Source: Vibrio viridaestus
GTDB lineage: Bacteria > Pseudomonadota > Gammaproteobacteria > Enterobacterales > Vibrionaceae
Reading direction: 5' to 3'
DNA: 64,000 bases
Assembly (NCBI RefSeq): GCF_003856525.1
Contig: NZ_RJVQ01000008.1
Coordinates: 1-64,000 of the forward strand
Part shown: one piece after another, positions 8,358 through 17,221 of the stretch
Layout of the letters: every line of letters begins with the position of its first letter
Numbering within the stretch: position 1 is the first letter of the stretch
Made by a program: the position numbers and the translations under genes
Notes under the pieces: generated by a model
The model's input: only the letters and a program-made list of their open reading frames with translations
The model's database searches: none
What the model was told of the DNA's origin: nothing

Positions 8358-9395
8358 TTACACTGTCACGCCAGCTTCATCAAAACTTGCCATCGTGTTA
8401 TAAAATTCGCAAGCAGCTCTTAAGATCGCAACAGCAAGGACTGACCCTGTACCCTCACCAAGACGTAAGCCGAGATTTAAAATTGGGTCTGCACCTAACT
8501 CCTTAAGAACCAGTTTATGCCCGGATTCTTCTGACTGATGCGCGAAGATCATGTAATCACGACATTCAGGCTCAATTAAGGTTGCCACATAGGCAGAAAC
8601 AGTAACAATAAATCCATCCACTAAAACCGTCGTTTTTTTCTCTGCCGCAGCAAGAAAAGCACCCACCATCTGAACTATCTCATAGCCACCAACAGACGCT
8701 AATACTTCTAAGGCATTTCGCCCAGCATTCGCTTGTGCAGCATCAGTAACAATAGCGAGTTTTTTCTGATATTGCTCCGAGTTAATCCCTGTTCCCAACC
8801 CGACACATTCTTTAGGGTCACGAAGAGTCAATGAAGCCAATATAGCCGCAGCGCTGGTTGTGTTTGCAATCCCCATCTCGCCAAACATGACCAGATTAGA
8901 ACCACTATTTATGGTATCTCTGACGACCGACTTACCCAATTCGATACCTTGTTTCACAATATCAAGAGACATGGCCGCTTTATGAGCAAAGTTTTCAGTG
9001 CGGCTGCCAAGTCTTTGTTCGATAAAGCAAGGTTGATGAGGCGGTTCTATTTTCGTCAAAATACCACAATCTATGACCTTCATATCAACGTTATTACTAC
9101 GACAGAAGCAATTAACTCCAGCACCACCGGCCAAGAAATTGGAAACCATTTGGAACGTAACAGCGCTAGGAGCAATACTTACACCTTCGTCTGCAACGCC
9201 ATGATCGCCAGCGAAGACAAGAACAGTAGGTTTTATAATATCGATTTTAGAAGGGAATGCATTTTTTCCCTGAGACTGAATTAGTGCCAATTGATGAGCG
9301 ATAGTCTCTATTTTTCCTAAGGAGCCAAGTGGTTTGGTTTTCTGGTCTATACGGTGTTGTATCTGATCTGCAAAACGGTTATCAAGCATGCTCAA
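8358..9395 (-). CDS. cobT: Nicotinate-nucleotide--dimethylbenzimidazole phosphoribosyltransferase CobT
   Basis: 345 residues, normal for the family. It makes alpha-ribazole-5'-phosphate from nicotinate mononucleotide and dimethylbenzimidazole for the lower ligand of cobalamin. Characteristic stretches are KPLGSLG near the start, FAGDHGV, GEMGIANTTSAAA, and LGLRLGEGTGS with the likely catalytic Glu at 314. First gene of the minus-strand B12 cluster and divergent from sbcB. A cobalamin riboswitch was looked for upstream and not found. Confidence 0.95.
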   Translation of the reverse strand: MSMLDNRFADQIQHRIDQKTKPLGSLGKIETIAHQLALIQSQGKNAFPSKIDIIKPTVLVFAGDHGVADEGVSIAPSAVTFQMVSNFLAGGAGVNCFCRSNNVDMKVIDCGILTKIEPPHQPCFIEQRLGSRTENFAHKAAMSLDIVKQGIELGKSVVRDTINSGSNLVMFGEMGIANTTSAAAILASLTLRDPKECVGLGTGINSEQYQKKLAIVTDAAQANAGRNALEVLASVGGYEIVQMVGAFLAAAEKKTTVLVDGFIVTVSAYVATLIEPECRDYMIFAHQSEESGHKLVLKELGADPILNLGLRLGEGTGSVLAVAILRAACEFYNTMASFDEAGVTV

Positions 9396-9602
9396 CCCTG
9401 AGTAAATATTGTGAATTTTTGTAGTTCGTAAGTGTACTCTGCCAAAGCGTAAATTCCAGAACTAATTCCATTACTTATCGAGTACTTTTATAGAAAATAA
9501 GTTTGAGAATTATCGAATACTCAATATGTTTCAGCGATTGCGATTGTAAGTAGGTAGTGTTCTAATAGTGACCTTTATTAATACCTAAAGAGCTGCAATT
9601 AG
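9396..9602. promoter_or_regulatory. Divergent promoter region cobT / sbcB
   Basis: 207 bp of AT-rich sequence between two divergently read genes, so it must hold both promoters. The conserved B12-box of cobalamin riboswitches (GCCACTG on the minus strand) is absent. No other confident element was identified. Confidence 0.45.
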
Positions 9603-11024
9603 ATGTCCAAAAGCACCGAGCCTTCTTTTTTCTTTTTTGATTATGAAACATGGGGTACTAGCCCTGCCAAAGACAGGCCATGCCAATTTGCTGGTGTAAG
9701 AACCGATATGGACTTCAATATCATCGAAGAGCCACTTGTCATCTATTGTCAGCCTCCTCATGATTATTTACCCGCACCAGAAGCTGCGCTAATTACAGGT
9801 ATCACCCCCCAAGTAGCACTGAATAAAGGTCTTTCAGAGCCTGAGTTTATTAAAAAGATTCACGATGCTCTTGCCCATCCCAATACGACATCATTAGGCT
9901 ATAACAACATTCGTTTTGATGATGAAGTAACGCGTTACACTTGCTATCGCAATTTTTATGACCCTTACGCTTGGGCGTGGCAAAAAGGCAACTCAAGATG
10001 GGATCTTCTCGATGTAATGAGAGCATGCCATGCGTTAAGACCAGAAGGAATAAATTGGCCTGAGAATGAAGATGGCTTTCCAAGCTTCAAGCTAGAGCAT
10101 CTTTCGGTAGCGAATGGTATTGAGCATAGCAATGCTCACGATGCAATGGCAGACGTTATTGCTACTATTGAATTAGCCAAGAAAGTTAAGCAGGCACAGC
10201 CTAAACTGTTTGATTATTTTTATGAACATCGGAACAAACGTAAGCTCAATAATCTTATTGATATCGTTAACATGACTCCACTGGTACATGTATCAGGAAT
10301 GTTGGGTAAAGAATGTAACTACATTAGCTGGGTTGTACCCGTTGCCTGGCATCCGACCAACTCAAATGCCGTTATCGTTATCGATCTAGCTAAGGCACCG
10401 GAGCCGTTATTAACATTAGGCGCAGAAGAACTAAAAGCCAGGCTTTATACCAAAAAAGCGGATCTAGGTTCAGATGAGTTTCCAGTGCCAGTCAAACTAA
10501 TTCATCTAAACAAGTGCCCTATTCTAGCGCCTGCGAAAACTCTCACTGCAGAGAATGCTGCGCAAAATGGCGTTGACAGAGAACAGTGTCTAGCCAATCT
10601 GGCGTTAATAAAACAAAATGTAGGTATTCGCGAGAAACTAATCGAAGTATTCTCTGAAAACAGAGAATTCGAAACTGGCGAAGTGGAAGAGCAACTTTAC
10701 GACGGTTTCTTTTCTGATGCAGATAAAGCAGGCATGGAAATCATTCGTGAAACTGACGTCGAGGCTTTAGGTTCACTAAACATCGCTTTTGAAGATAAAC
10801 GCATTCCGTTGTTGCTGTTCCGTTACCGTGCTAGGAATTACCCTTGGACATTAACATATGAAGAACAGCAGAAGTGGCAACATCATTGCCGAGAATATTT
10901 TGAAAGTAACATCGAAGATTACGCTTTAAACCTAGAAAATCTAATATCAGAACATCAAAATCAGCCGGAAAAACTCGCCATTTTACAATCTATTTATAAG
11001 TATGTGTCTAACATCACTCAATGA
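9603..11024 (+). CDS. sbcB: Exodeoxyribonuclease I SbcB
   Basis: 473 residues, matching exonuclease I. This DEDD-type enzyme digests single-stranded DNA 3' to 5' and acts in mismatch repair and recombination. FFDYET gives D13 and E15; [10 protein letters not shown] and [10 protein letters not shown] supply the other acidic and histidine residues. The SH3-like and helical C-terminal regions ([20 protein letters not shown] and onwards) are present, so the protein is complete. Followed closely by lrgA. Confidence 0.96.
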   Translation: MSKSTEPSFFFFDYETWGTSPAKDRPCQFAGVRTDMDFNIIEEPLVIYCQPPHDYLPAPEAALITGITPQVALNKGLSEPEFIKKIHDALAHPNTTSLGYNNIRFDDEVTRYTCYRNFYDPYAWAWQKGNSRWDLLDVMRACHALRPEGINWPENEDGFPSFKLEHLSVANGIEHSNAHDAMADVIATIELAKKVKQAQPKLFDYFYEHRNKRKLNNLIDIVNMTPLVHVSGMLGKECNYISWVVPVAWHPTNSNAVIVIDLAKAPEPLLTLGAEELKARLYTKKADLGSDEFPVPVKLIHLNKCPILAPAKTLTAENAAQNGVDREQCLANLALIKQNVGIREKLIEVFSENREFETGEVEEQLYDGFFSDADKAGMEIIRETDVEALGSLNIAFEDKRIPLLLFRYRARNYPWTLTYEEQQKWQHHCREYFESNIEDYALNLENLISEHQNQPEKLAILQSIYKYVSNITQ

Positions 11025-11052
11025 GTATGTTAGAAATAATTGGTATTACGAT

Positions 11053-11418
11053 ATGATCAAAACTGTCATTCACTATGTCATCGCATTAAGTATTATTTTC
11101 CTTTGTTTGTTTTTAGGTAACAAAGCTCAGCAATTTCTGGCCATCTCTATACCAGGTAGCATTTTGGGTATGTTGTTATTGTTTGCGCTCTTAGCGTCGG
11201 GAATCATCAAAGTAGAATGGTTAAGGCCAGGTGCGACCTTATTCATCCGGCATATGATGTTCCTTTTCGTTCCAATTAGTGTGGGGCTTATGACACACTT
11301 CGATACCTTATTAGCTAATGCCCTACCGATTCTGGCCAGTGTCCTTGGGGGCTCAGTTATCGTCATGCTTGTCATGAGTATTACTCTCGATCGTTTATTA
11401 AAGAAAAAAGGTGAATAA
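11053..11418 (+). CDS. lrgA: LrgA/CidA-family membrane protein (UPF0299, YohJ-like)
   Basis: 121 residues from the ATG at 11053; a longer frame from 11002 would overlap sbcB and add a non-hydrophobic leader, so it is less likely. Four transmembrane helices and the stretches [12 protein letters not shown] and [14 protein letters not shown] identify the holin-like LrgA/CidA family, which works with LrgB. Roles proposed in other bacteria include murein hydrolase control and pyruvate or other metabolite transport. lrgB starts 2 bp after the stop, so the pair is one operon. Confidence 0.85.
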   Translation: MIKTVIHYVIALSIIFLCLFLGNKAQQFLAISIPGSILGMLLLFALLASGIIKVEWLRPGATLFIRHMMFLFVPISVGLMTHFDTLLANALPILASVLGGSVIVMLVMSITLDRLLKKKGE

Positions 11419-11420
11419 TC

Positions 11421-12107
11421 ATGTGGTTTATTCTCACCGTTATCGTTTTCTACGCGGCTAAAACGGCTGCAGCAAAAATTGGGTCGCCTCTGTTCAATCC
11501 ACTTTTAGTCAGTATCGTTGTTCTCATCGCGATACTTATGACATTCGATATTCCTTTTGACACCTATTATGCGCAGAACTCTTGGGTCAGCTTCTTACTT
11601 CAACCTGCAGTTGTTGCACTCGCCTATCCGCTTTACGAGCAGCTACCTCAAATAAGAGCGAACTGGAAAGTGATATTAACCGCGGCTCTCGCTGGGAGTT
11701 CTCTATCTATGTTAACAGCATCAATGATAGCGGTGTTCCTTCATGCTGACGCAGGGCTCATTGCTGAGGTACTAACGAAATCGATCACCACCCCTATTGC
11801 AATGGAAGTGGCGAGTCAACTGGGCGGTGAACCATCTATTGCGGCAATTTTAGTTCTGCTCGCTGGCTTGTTTGGTGCCATTTTGGGTTATCCGATTTAT
11901 CGTATATTCAATATTACTCACCCCATAGCAAAAGGCTTTGCAATGGGCACAGTCTCGCATGCTTTGGGAACCTCAATGTGTGCCGAACGTGATACCAAAG
12001 ACGCTGCTTTTAGTTCGCTCGCTCTCGTTCTGTGTGGTGTTATAACATCGATTCTCGCCCCCATCTTTCTTGCCTTAGCATTGTGGGTACGATCGTTCGT
12101 AGCATAA
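11421..12107 (+). CDS. lrgB: LrgB/CidB-family membrane protein (YohK-like)
   Basis: 228 residues with six or more hydrophobic helices. TKSITTPIAMEVASQLGG and GTVSHALGTSMC are the conserved stretches of the LrgB family. Ribosome-binding site AAAGGTGA overlaps the lrgA end. Forms a two-component membrane system with LrgA. A palindrome followed by T-rich sequence at 12201-12237, just before cdd, may terminate this transcript. The lrgAB-cdd order fits coregulation with pyrimidine nucleoside use. Confidence 0.88.
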   Translation: MWFILTVIVFYAAKTAAAKIGSPLFNPLLVSIVVLIAILMTFDIPFDTYYAQNSWVSFLLQPAVVALAYPLYEQLPQIRANWKVILTAALAGSSLSMLTASMIAVFLHADAGLIAEVLTKSITTPIAMEVASQLGGEPSIAAILVLLAGLFGAILGYPIYRIFNITHPIAKGFAMGTVSHALGTSMCAERDTKDAAFSSLALVLCGVITSILAPIFLALALWVRSFVA

Positions 12108-12110
12108 TAA

Positions 12111-12178
12111 TTTGATAACAATCACACAATTATAAAAACAAAATGAAAACCCCATCCTATATTGTGATAAATAACACA
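12111..12178 (+). promoter_or_regulatory. Tandem CRP-like sites, 52 bp apart, upstream of cdd
   Basis: TTTGA-N6-TCACA at 12111-12126 and TGTGA-N6-ACACA at 12163-12178 each match 9 of the 10 conserved positions of the CRP consensus. Their centres are 52 bp apart, about five helical turns. This is the arrangement of CytR-regulated promoters such as deoP2 and cdd in E. coli, where CytR binds between two CRP dimers. A possible -10 (TAAGAT, 12195-12200) lies downstream. A clear CytR half-site was not recognised. Confidence 0.65.
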
Positions 12179-12200
12179 CCAAAATAAGACTTCATAAGAT

Positions 12201-12232
12201 AACCTGTTTCTCAAGCAAATAAAAAACAGGTT
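12201..12232 (+). promoter_or_regulatory. Hairpin overlapping the cdd ribosome-binding site / lrgAB terminator
   Basis: AACCTGTTT (12201-12209) and AAACAGGTT (12224-12232) form a perfect 9-bp stem with a 14-nt loop, followed by ATTTTATG. The cdd ribosome-binding site (ACAGG, 12226-12230) is inside the 3' arm. It may act as the lrgAB terminator, or hide the cdd start in read-through RNA, or both. Confidence 0.6.
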
Positions 12233-12237
12233 ATTTT

Positions 12238-13047
12238 ATGCTCCACTCTGAGACTCTAAAACAGCGCTATGTTCAAAGAACCAAAAGCTCAGTATCAGTC
12301 ATTCCATCAAATGAAAAACAAGCTCTGATGAAAGAATTTAGCTTAAGTGAAGCTGAAATCTGCTTTAGTCTGCTGCCAATCGCTGCCACGTTAGCTCATG
12401 TCCCCCTATCTAATTTTCACGTTGGTGCAATTGCAAAAGGCTCATCCGGTGCTCTGTACTTTGGGGCAAATATTGAGTTTGAATCGGCTCCTCTAGGTCA
12501 TACAATTCATGCTGAACAAGCCGCATGTAATAACGCGTGGATGAACGGAGAAAATGGGATAGAAGACATTTTTGTTACAGCTCCACCATGTGGACACTGC
12601 AGACAATTTATGAACGAATTAAATACGTCTCATAAACTGAATATTTGGATTAAGGATTCAACTGTTAAGACTCTTAAGTCTTTATTACCTGACGATTTTG
12701 GCCCTACCGATCTAGGTATCGAAGCATCATTTTTGACAAACAATAGTCAAAGCATAGCGGCACTTGAAAGAAGCTATTCTCCCTATACCCAAAGCCCTTC
12801 CGCCGTGGAGCTATTAATGAAAAACGGCACAATCTACCATGGTGCCTATGCTGAAAATGCAGCATTTAACCCTAGCCTTCCGCCATTACAATCTGCCCTG
12901 ATTATGTGTATTCTAGATCGGTGCTCGTTGAATGATATTGTCAGAGTGACCCTCAAAGAAAGTCCAAGCAACCGAATAAAGCACCGTGACACCTCTGCAA
13001 GTTTAGCCTCTTTAATTGCCCCTCAGGCAGAGTTTGTAGTGGCTTAG
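12238..13047 (+). CDS. cdd: Cytidine deaminase
   Basis: 269 residues of the large dimeric Cdd type known from E. coli (294). It deaminates cytidine and deoxycytidine. The zinc site is intact: HAEQ with the proton-shuttle Glu, and PCGHC. NVGAI-like NFHVGAI, FGANIEF and AENAAFNPSLPPLQ are family stretches. It is about 25 residues shorter than the E. coli enzyme, through a shorter N-terminus and a shorter link between the catalytic and C-terminal pseudo-domains. Its stop overlaps that of the convergent EAL gene by 4 bp. Confidence 0.93.
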   Translation: MLHSETLKQRYVQRTKSSVSVIPSNEKQALMKEFSLSEAEICFSLLPIAATLAHVPLSNFHVGAIAKGSSGALYFGANIEFESAPLGHTIHAEQAACNNAWMNGENGIEDIFVTAPPCGHCRQFMNELNTSHKLNIWIKDSTVKTLKSLLPDDFGPTDLGIEASFLTNNSQSIAALERSYSPYTQSPSAVELLMKNGTIYHGAYAENAAFNPSLPPLQSALIMCILDRCSLNDIVRVTLKESPSNRIKHRDTSASLASLIAPQAEFVVA

Positions 13048-15776
13048 TCAAACCGTCCATTCTTCTCTTTATCCAACAGAGCCAGTGCTGTTTCAGGTGG
13101 TTTTGCTTCGTAGAAGTAATACCCCTGAATTTCATCAATGCCCCAAGCTTGTAACTGAACAAACTGTTTGTTCGTTTCGACACCTTCTGCAACGGTCTTG
13201 AGACCAATTTCCTGAGACATATTCAAAATATTTCTCACCATGGCTTCTGCACGTGGATTGTTCGATATGGGTTCGATGTAGGATCGATCGAGTTTAACGA
13301 TATCAAATGGAAAATCACACAAAACACTAAAAGAGGAATAGCCCGTTCCAAAATCGTCAAGCGCAAGCTTTGTCCCCAATTGCTGTATCGAATGCATTTG
13401 TTCGATCGCATCGCTTTCGGAGCGGATCAAAATACTTTCAGTTAACTCAAATACCAGTTGGCAAGGACGAATATCATATTCATCAAGCAACCTAGCGATC
13501 GTTTCCGTTAAACGATGATAGTGAAAGTGTGGGCTCGATAAGTTTACGTGAACAGAAAGTTCGCAGTGGGGACCTTGAGAAGCATTGACGCTCGCAAGAA
13601 ATTCGCATGCCTGTTGCAGTATTTGCTCTCCAAGTTCAATAATCAGTGAGCGCTGCTCTGCAAGTGAAATGAAGACTTCAGGTGAAATCATCCCAAATTT
13701 CGGATGCTCCCAACGCGCGAGCGCCTCAAAGCCAACAATCTTGCCGGTACTTGCTTCTATCATCGGTTGATAGTAAGCCCTTATTTGTCCTGACTGTAAC
13801 GCGCAAAGGAAGTCTCGACTGATTCCGATGGCTAACGTTGCTTTGCTGGCCAACGAATCATCCATTTCGACAACAAAATTATCTGCTGTTGTCCTTTTCT
13901 CATGACAGGTAAAGATGACCGCTTGCAAGTAAGATTCGAACGTTCCAAGCTGCAAGTCTGATGATGCAACAACAGCTTTAACATCAATTTTGATATGAAT
14001 ATCATACAGTTCTATTGCCGTACGACATATTTTAAGTAGGTGATTCGACTTTTCTTTTAAGCGTTGCTTAGCATCTGGAGCACTGGAAATAACAATAAAC
14101 TCATGGTCACTTAAACGCCCGAATAACATATCTGAACCATAGATATTTTTCATCGACTCAGCGAGTTTAGCGACCGTGTCTGAATAAATTTTTTCACCAT
14201 AGATATCGCCAATTTGACCTAGTTTATCAATTGATAAGTAAGCGAAAGCCAATGTACTGTTTAATTGAACCAGAGTGTTATCAAGCTCTTCGGAAACCGT
14301 GGCACGATTCAAGAAACCGGATGCGTGGTCAGTTTGGATGAGTTCCTCGATGAGTTTTGCCTGTTTCTTCTGATGGGTAATGTCTTTTATAGAAAGAAGA
14401 ACCGCTGTTTTTGAGTCTTCTTCAATCACTTTTGCTTCAATAAAGCAATCGACCGCATCTCCCTCACGAGAGTTCATTGTCGCTTCAAATGAGTGTTGCC
14501 CTTCGGCTAAATATTTTTCTAATATCTCCTTACCGCACGGACCATTAGCTTCGCTTCTGCATAATTTGTCTACGCCATAACCAATAACATCACCCTTAGA
14601 ATAATCAAGTGTATTGAGAAGAAACTCGTTAACATCAATAACAATGCCATCAACGATCAGGAGAATACCAAAGTGGTTACTCTGATAAATTGCATTGAAC
14701 TTTTGCATTAAAGCCGCGAGATCATTATTGGCTTTATTACCTGACTCAGCCATCCTCTTTAACCAGTCAATAATGCCTGCACTGTTAGCATTGCTATCTG
14801 CCGCATAATTAGCAATTAATCCGTTAATCCCTTGTTCAAACTCAAGTAATTTTCGACCCACATTTTTAGACAATAAATATTTGAATAAAAAGGTGACTAA
14901 AATTCCTGAAATAACAATAAACGATGCAATGTAAAAAAATATTCGCTCACCTTGCAGATAATACTTTCTGGTGAGTTGTGTTTTTAAGTCTCCGATATAA
15001 TGGCCATCGACATCGGTTAGTGGTAACGCGATAGACATATCTTCGGAATTCTTAACGATGGTTTGCTTTGTCGCTGAGGACGTTTTTTCGGGCATGACAA
15101 CTTTAGAATCACCTGTTAATAAAGACTGATATTCTTCAGGAAAGCGATTACTGAGATTCTGAACCCAAACTAACCAGCCAACCTGATCTGACGTTGCTTC
15201 GCTGTTCCTCACTGGTGAAAAAGAAACAATAAAGATCCCCTTATTGAAGCTGATTAGACCGTATAAACTCTCATCCCCTTCTTTATCAGATGCCATGGGT
15301 TTATTGAGATAGCGGTTGATGTTTTTATACGACAGGAGTTGATTCACAAGACTTTTATTGATGCCCGACTCGTCCCGAGCGGAAAAGTCGATAACATTAC
15401 CCGCTTTATCAAGGAAAATCATTGCATCTAAACTAAGAATATTAAATGTTTCATTCCCTAGGTTACGCTCAAAATACGCACCGTCTGAATGTAATATATA
15501 CTGCTCAGTTTCATCCCAATATGACCAGTCATAAGATGCATTACTCTGCTGAGTCATTAGATTATTAATAATGCCCTGAGCCTGAGAAGATGACTGACGC
15601 AACGCATCCTCTTCTAACCTTGTAAGGCCTTCCAGCCAAACAAATCTCACTATCGTAAGAAAGATTGCGATAATAACAATGAGTCCAACAACAAAATAAG
15701 CAACTGTCTTGCGATGAAAAGAGACAAATTGCAGCGAATCGTTTGTTTGGTTCAATGTCGGCTTATCAACACTCAT
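13044..15776 (-). CDS. Membrane CHASE4-PAS-GGDEF-EAL protein, probable c-di-GMP phosphodiesterase
   Basis: 910 residues. TM1 about 24-46, a periplasmic CHASE4-like sensor 50-275 (DWSYWDETEQYI is typical), TM2 about 279-300, a PAS-like region 360-470, GGDEF-like 480-640 and EAL 655-905. The GGDEF signature reads SDHEF (556-560), so cyclase activity is unlikely. The EAL domain keeps its key residues: FEAL 683-686, ELTES 777-781, DDFGTGYSSF 807-816, K828 and the AEGVET Glu. It should therefore hydrolyse c-di-GMP in response to a periplasmic signal. Convergent with cdd (4-bp overlap) and divergent from purT. Confidence 0.9.
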   Translation of the reverse strand: MSVDKPTLNQTNDSLQFVSFHRKTVAYFVVGLIVIIAIFLTIVRFVWLEGLTRLEEDALRQSSSQAQGIINNLMTQQSNASYDWSYWDETEQYILHSDGAYFERNLGNETFNILSLDAMIFLDKAGNVIDFSARDESGINKSLVNQLLSYKNINRYLNKPMASDKEGDESLYGLISFNKGIFIVSFSPVRNSEATSDQVGWLVWVQNLSNRFPEEYQSLLTGDSKVVMPEKTSSATKQTIVKNSEDMSIALPLTDVDGHYIGDLKTQLTRKYYLQGERIFFYIASFIVISGILVTFLFKYLLSKNVGRKLLEFEQGINGLIANYAADSNANSAGIIDWLKRMAESGNKANNDLAALMQKFNAIYQSNHFGILLIVDGIVIDVNEFLLNTLDYSKGDVIGYGVDKLCRSEANGPCGKEILEKYLAEGQHSFEATMNSREGDAVDCFIEAKVIEEDSKTAVLLSIKDITHQKKQAKLIEELIQTDHASGFLNRATVSEELDNTLVQLNSTLAFAYLSIDKLGQIGDIYGEKIYSDTVAKLAESMKNIYGSDMLFGRLSDHEFIVISSAPDAKQRLKEKSNHLLKICRTAIELYDIHIKIDVKAVVASSDLQLGTFESYLQAVIFTCHEKRTTADNFVVEMDDSLASKATLAIGISRDFLCALQSGQIRAYYQPMIEASTGKIVGFEALARWEHPKFGMISPEVFISLAEQRSLIIELGEQILQQACEFLASVNASQGPHCELSVHVNLSSPHFHYHRLTETIARLLDEYDIRPCQLVFELTESILIRSESDAIEQMHSIQQLGTKLALDDFGTGYSSFSVLCDFPFDIVKLDRSYIEPISNNPRAEAMVRNILNMSQEIGLKTVAEGVETNKQFVQLQAWGIDEIQGYYFYEAKPPETALALLDKEKNGRFD

Positions 15777-15840
15777 ATTATCTGGGAACTCTATATTTAT
15801 TTAAGGGCTTGATATCAGCTATAGTCATCACATCTTAGCA

Positions 15841-15866
15841 AGTATCAATGATCAGGTATTGATACT
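15841..15866. repeat. Perfect inverted repeat in the EAL gene / purT intergenic region
   Basis: AGTATCAAT (15841-15849) and ATTGATACT (15858-15866) are exact inverses around an 8-bp centre. There is no U-tract, so an operator is more likely than a terminator. It lies 65 bp upstream of the EAL gene start and about 70 bp upstream of the PurR box. Confidence 0.55.
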
Positions 15867-15936
15867 GATTCTATAAATGCCGTAAGTTTTTAACAATACT
15901 ATCATTTACGTGATATTTCAGTTAAATTTTACCGCA

Positions 15937-15952
15937 ACGCAAACGTTTGCTT
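15937..15952 (+). promoter_or_regulatory. PurR operator upstream of purT
   Basis: ACGCAAACGTTTGCTT is nearly the ideal PurR palindrome (ACGCAAACGTTTGCGT) with one mismatch. It sits 57 bp upstream of the purT ATG, where a repressor would block the promoter or early transcription. purR itself is encoded at 41.1 kb. Confidence 0.88.
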
Positions 15953-16009
15953 AAAGATTTTTTTTCTGTATCATCTCTCCCGGTTAAAATCATCTCAAAG
16001 GTATCAGCT

Positions 16010-17185
16010 ATGTTAGGGACTGCGACAGCAAATTCAGCAACCAAAGTATTACTTCTGGGCTCAGGAGAGTTGGGCAAGGAAGTTGCCATCGAATGTCAGC
16101 GTTTAGGAATCGAAGTTATTGCATGCGACCGTTACGAAAACGCCCCTGCAATGCAAATTGCTCATCGTTCACGTGTATTCAACATGCTCGATGAGAATGA
16201 ATTACGTAAAGTAATCGAAGAAGAAAAACCCAATTTTATCGTTCCTGAAGTAGAAGCAATAGCAACTAAAGTACTGGTTGAAGTCGAAGCGAAAGGTTTT
16301 AATGTTGTTCCTACAGCGAATGCAACTTTACTGACAATGAATCGTGAAGGTATTCGTCGCTTAGCAGCAGAAACGTTGAGCTTGCCAACCTCTCCTTTTT
16401 CATTTGCGGATAATTATGAAGACTTTCGCGCTGCAGTCACCTCTGTTGGTATACCTTGCGTCGTCAAGCCTGTTATGAGTTCCTCAGGTAAAGGACAGAG
16501 TGTCATTAAGTCTGAACAAGACATTGATAAGTCTTGGAATTATGCTCAAGAAGGTGGCCGTTCTGGTGCCGGTCGTGTCATTGTTGAAGGCTTCATCGAC
16601 TTCGACTACGAAATAACACAATTAACAATCAGAGCAGCTGATGGTATCCATTTCTGTGAACCCATTGGCCACCGTCAGGAAGACGGGGACTATCGTGAAT
16701 CATGGCAGCCACAGCAAATGTCAGAAAAGGCGAAAGATAAAGCTCGTGAAGTCGCTGGCAAAGTGGTTGATGCTCTCGGAGGCCACGGCATATTTGGCGT
16801 GGAATTATTCATAAAAGGTGACGATGTAATTTTTAACGAAGTTTCTCCTCGTCCACATGATACTGGACTTGTGACTCTTGCTTCACAAAACTTATCTGAG
16901 TTTGCACTTCATGTCAGAGCCTTTCTAGGCATGCCTATTGGACCGATCACTCAATTAGCGCCTGCAGCATCCGTTGCTCTGCTGGGTAATGGTAAATCGA
17001 ATAATATTCAATTTGATGGGATCAATGAAGCATTAGCGATAACTGACACTCAGCTACGTTTGTTTGGTAAACCTGATATTAATGGCAGACGCAGACTAGG
17101 CGTGGTAACAGCGATTGCAGAGAGCACTGAATCAGCAAAAGCAAACGCGCTTGAATCTGCAGCAAAAATAAAGATTATTTACTAA
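16010..17185 (+). CDS. purT: Formate-dependent phosphoribosylglycinamide formyltransferase PurT
   Basis: 391 residues from the ATG at 16010 (AAAGG 8 nt upstream), which gives the family N-terminus [25 protein letters not shown]. An in-frame TTG at 15947 lies inside the operator region and is rejected. ATP-grasp enzyme that uses formate and ATP to formylate GAR in purine synthesis, an alternative to folate-dependent Pur[15 protein letters not shown] is the nucleotide-binding loop and [11 protein letters not shown] the metal-binding end. Likely repressed by PurR through the box just upstream. Confidence 0.95.
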   Translation: MLGTATANSATKVLLLGSGELGKEVAIECQRLGIEVIACDRYENAPAMQIAHRSRVFNMLDENELRKVIEEEKPNFIVPEVEAIATKVLVEVEAKGFNVVPTANATLLTMNREGIRRLAAETLSLPTSPFSFADNYEDFRAAVTSVGIPCVVKPVMSSSGKGQSVIKSEQDIDKSWNYAQEGGRSGAGRVIVEGFIDFDYEITQLTIRAADGIHFCEPIGHRQEDGDYRESWQPQQMSEKAKDKAREVAGKVVDALGGHGIFGVELFIKGDDVIFNEVSPRPHDTGLVTLASQNLSEFALHVRAFLGMPIGPITQLAPAASVALLGNGKSNNIQFDGINEALAITDTQLRLFGKPDINGRRRLGVVTAIAESTESAKANALESAAKIKIIY

Positions 17186-17192
17186 AAACAAA

Positions 17193-17217
17193 AAGGCTCA
17201 TCTGCGCGATGAGCCTT
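17193..17217. terminator. Bidirectional terminator between purT and TPMT-like gene
   Basis: AAGGCTCATC (17193-17202) and GATGAGCCTT (17208-17217) give a 10-bp stem with loop TGCGC. A-rich sequence on its left supplies a U-tract for the minus-strand gene. Confidence 0.75.
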
Positions 17218-17221
17218 GTAA

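Noticed and set aside
9396-9602. Possible cobalamin riboswitch upstream of cobT
   Set aside because: The B12-box GCCACTG and surrounding conserved bases are absent on the minus strand; the btuC upstream gap (6010-6082) is also too short.
11002-11052. Longer N-terminus for LrgA
   Set aside because: It would overlap sbcB and put a polar stretch before the first membrane helix; the ATG at 11053 matches the family.
15947-16009. TTG start 21 codons upstream for PurT
   Set aside because: It begins inside the PurR operator, and the family N-terminus starts at 16010 with a good ribosome-binding site.
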